Positions 6,246 through 7,212 of a stretch of DNA of 7,212 bases are shown here, in pieces. The position numbers were made by a program, and so were the translations under genes. The stretch lies in the NCBI GenBank assembly GCA_900317065.1, contig ONFK01000079.1:1-7212 (forward strand), read 5' to 3'. Position 1 is the stretch's first letter. Each line of letters opens with the position of its first letter. The notes under the pieces were generated by a model. That model made no database searches and was not told the DNA's origin. It worked only from the letters and a program-made list of their open reading frames with translations. This DNA is from an uncultured Bacteroidales bacterium. GTDB taxonomy: Bacteria; Bacteroidota; Bacteroidia; Bacteroidales; UBA932.

Positions 6246-7212
6246 TTACTCTTTTCTTGTCAATTTGCAAACATTCTCCACGTGCTGGGTGTGGGGGAAC
6301 ATATCTACGGGCTGCACCGCATTTATCTCGTACTTGTCCGCCATCATTGAAAGGTCCCGGGCCTGCGACGCCGGGTTGCAGCTGACATATACAATGCGCC
6401 TGGGCGCCGCCTCAAGTATGACCTTCACCACGTCCGGATGCATTCCTGCACGCGGGGGATCGACTATCATCACGTCCGGCCGGCCGTGTTTGGAAATGAA
6501 ATCCTGCGTAAGCACGTCCTTCATGTCGCCGGCAAAGAAGCTGCAGTTGTCTATTCCGTTGGCCCGGGCGTTGATACGGGCGTCCTCTATGGCCTCATTC
6601 ACATACTCTATGCCTATGACCTTCGAAGCCTTTCGGCTGACGAACTGGGCAATGGTCCCGGTGCCGGTATAAAGGTCGTAGACGACCTCGTTTCCCTGTA
6701 GGTCGGCATAGTCCCTTGCGACCTTGTAGAGATTGAAGGCCTGCAGGGTGTTGGTCTGGTAGAAGGACTTCGGTCCTATCTTGAAGCGCAGTCCATCCAT
6801 CTCCTCGTAGATTGCTTCGTCTCCTTTGTAGAGTATGCAGGTCTGGTCCGAGATGCTGTCGTTGAGTTTGGCATTGATGACATAGTAGAGGGAGGTAATC
6901 TGCGGAAACGCCTCCGAAACGGCATCCAGGAATGCCTCGCGGCCGGCAAAATCCTCCGCAAGGCAGACTATCACCATGGTGGAGCCGGACTCGCTTGTAC
7001 GCACGAATACCGTGCGCAGTATCCCGTGATTCTCGCGGATATTGTAAAAAGGTATGCCGTGCTCCAGGGCGTAGCGCTTGACGAACAGGCGGATGCCGTT
7101 AGATGGTTCCGGCTGCAGCCAGCACTGCTCCAGGTCGAGCACTTTGTCGAAGAATTTACCCACATGGAATCCAAGGCCGCAGCGCTCGCTGTCGGAGAGC
7201 CCGTCGGGATCC
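6246..7212 (-). CDS. rlmD: 23S rRNA (uracil-C5)-methyltransferase, RlmD/TrmA family, 5' end outside the window
   Basis: The frame is open from the right edge of the window to the TAA at 6248-6246, giving 321 visible residues of a protein that is usually about 450-470. It is a SAM-dependent RNA uracil-C5 methyltransferase. Visible motifs are: LGFHVGKFFDKVLD followed by CWLQ near 7100-7175; SFYQTNTLQA (near 6740-6770); SAM-binding VYDLYTGTGTIAQF (about 6640-6682); GIEYVNEAIEDAR; IVDPPRAG (about 6440-6467); VSCNP with the catalytic Cys codon at 6378-6380; and HTQHVE with the general-base Glu codon at 6276-6278. The TRAM domain and any 4Fe-4S cysteines lie beyond the edge. A GTG at 7161-7163 could look like a start but falls inside the conserved GFHVGK segment. 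Bacteroidetes often carry more than one paralogue, so the exact target (U1939 or another uridine) is inferred. It is the first visible gene of the operon with the antiporter and the cysteate synthase-like gene. Confidence 0.9.
   Translation of the reverse strand, partial: DPDGLSDSERCGLGFHVGKFFDKVLDLEQCWLQPEPSNGIRLFVKRYALEHGIPFYNIRENHGILRTVFVRTSESGSTMVIVCLAEDFAGREAFLDAVSEAFPQITSLYYVINAKLNDSISDQTCILYKGDEAIYEEMDGLRFKIGPKSFYQTNTLQAFNLYKVARDYADLQGNEVVYDLYTGTGTIAQFVSRKASKVIGIEYVNEAIEDARINARANGIDNCSFFAGDMKDVLTQDFISKHGRPDVMIVDPPRAGMHPDVVKVILEAAPRRIVYVSCNPASQARDLSMMADKYEINAVQPVDMFPHTQHVENVCKLTRKE

Noticed and set aside
7161..7163. GTG as the start of the RNA methyltransferase gene
   Set aside because: The frame continues to the window edge and the residues before the GTG (LGFH) complete the conserved LGFHVGK segment, so the true start is outside the window.
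7207..7212. GGATCC at the exact right edge, suggesting a cloning boundary
   Set aside because: The same hexamer occurs inside genes elsewhere in the window (for example in the second exported-protein gene and in rarA), and the gene runs naturally to the edge, so chance is enough.

Overview
The window looks like an ordinary chromosomal stretch from a member of the Bacteroidota, probably the order Bacteroidales, with moderately GC-rich coding sequence. The evidence is threefold. The divergent intergenic region holds a match to the Bacteroidetes-type promoter (TTTG, 19-base spacer, TAnnTTTG-like). Starts are not preceded by clear Shine-Dalgarno sequences. The gene set includes a TamL/BamA-like Omp85 protein, a double-GNAT acetyltransferase and a cysteate synthase-like enzyme. 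The genus is not determined; the cysteate synthase would fit a sulfonolipid-making lineage such as Alistipes and its relatives, but that is inference.

Layout from left to right: (1) The 3' end of an Omp85-type outer-membrane assembly factor on the + strand (1-327). (2) A minus-strand pair read leftwards from a promoter near 2800: a GNAT-fold acyltransferase (1627-2766), then rarA (338-1627), with stop and start overlapping as TAATG. (3) A short divergent intergenic region (2767-2862) with candidate promoters for both directions inside an imperfect inverted repeat. (4) A plus-strand pair of small exported, probable outer-membrane beta-barrel proteins (2863-3393 and 3393-4007), overlapping as TGATG. 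(5) A tightly packed minus-strand operon read leftwards from beyond the right edge: a TrmA/RlmD-family RNA uracil-C5 methyltransferase (5' end cut by the window), a sodium/calcium antiporter of the CaCA family, and a PLP-dependent cysteate synthase-like enzyme of the threonine synthase fold. The gaps are 10 and 12 bases.

The window is almost entirely coding. There are no RNA genes, mobile elements, CRISPR arrays or phage signatures, and no non-coding gap over about 100 bases. The two convergent junctions (327/338 and 4004/4007) leave no room for a separate terminator. The gene groups do not form one pathway: they cover envelope assembly, replication-fork maintenance, RNA modification, cation exchange and a sulfonate-forming step. 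The most interesting item is the cysteate synthase-like gene, which may supply L-cysteate for sulfonolipids. Next come the uncharacterised translationally coupled barrel pair and its divergent promoter region. I did not find a convincing undescribed multi-gene system.
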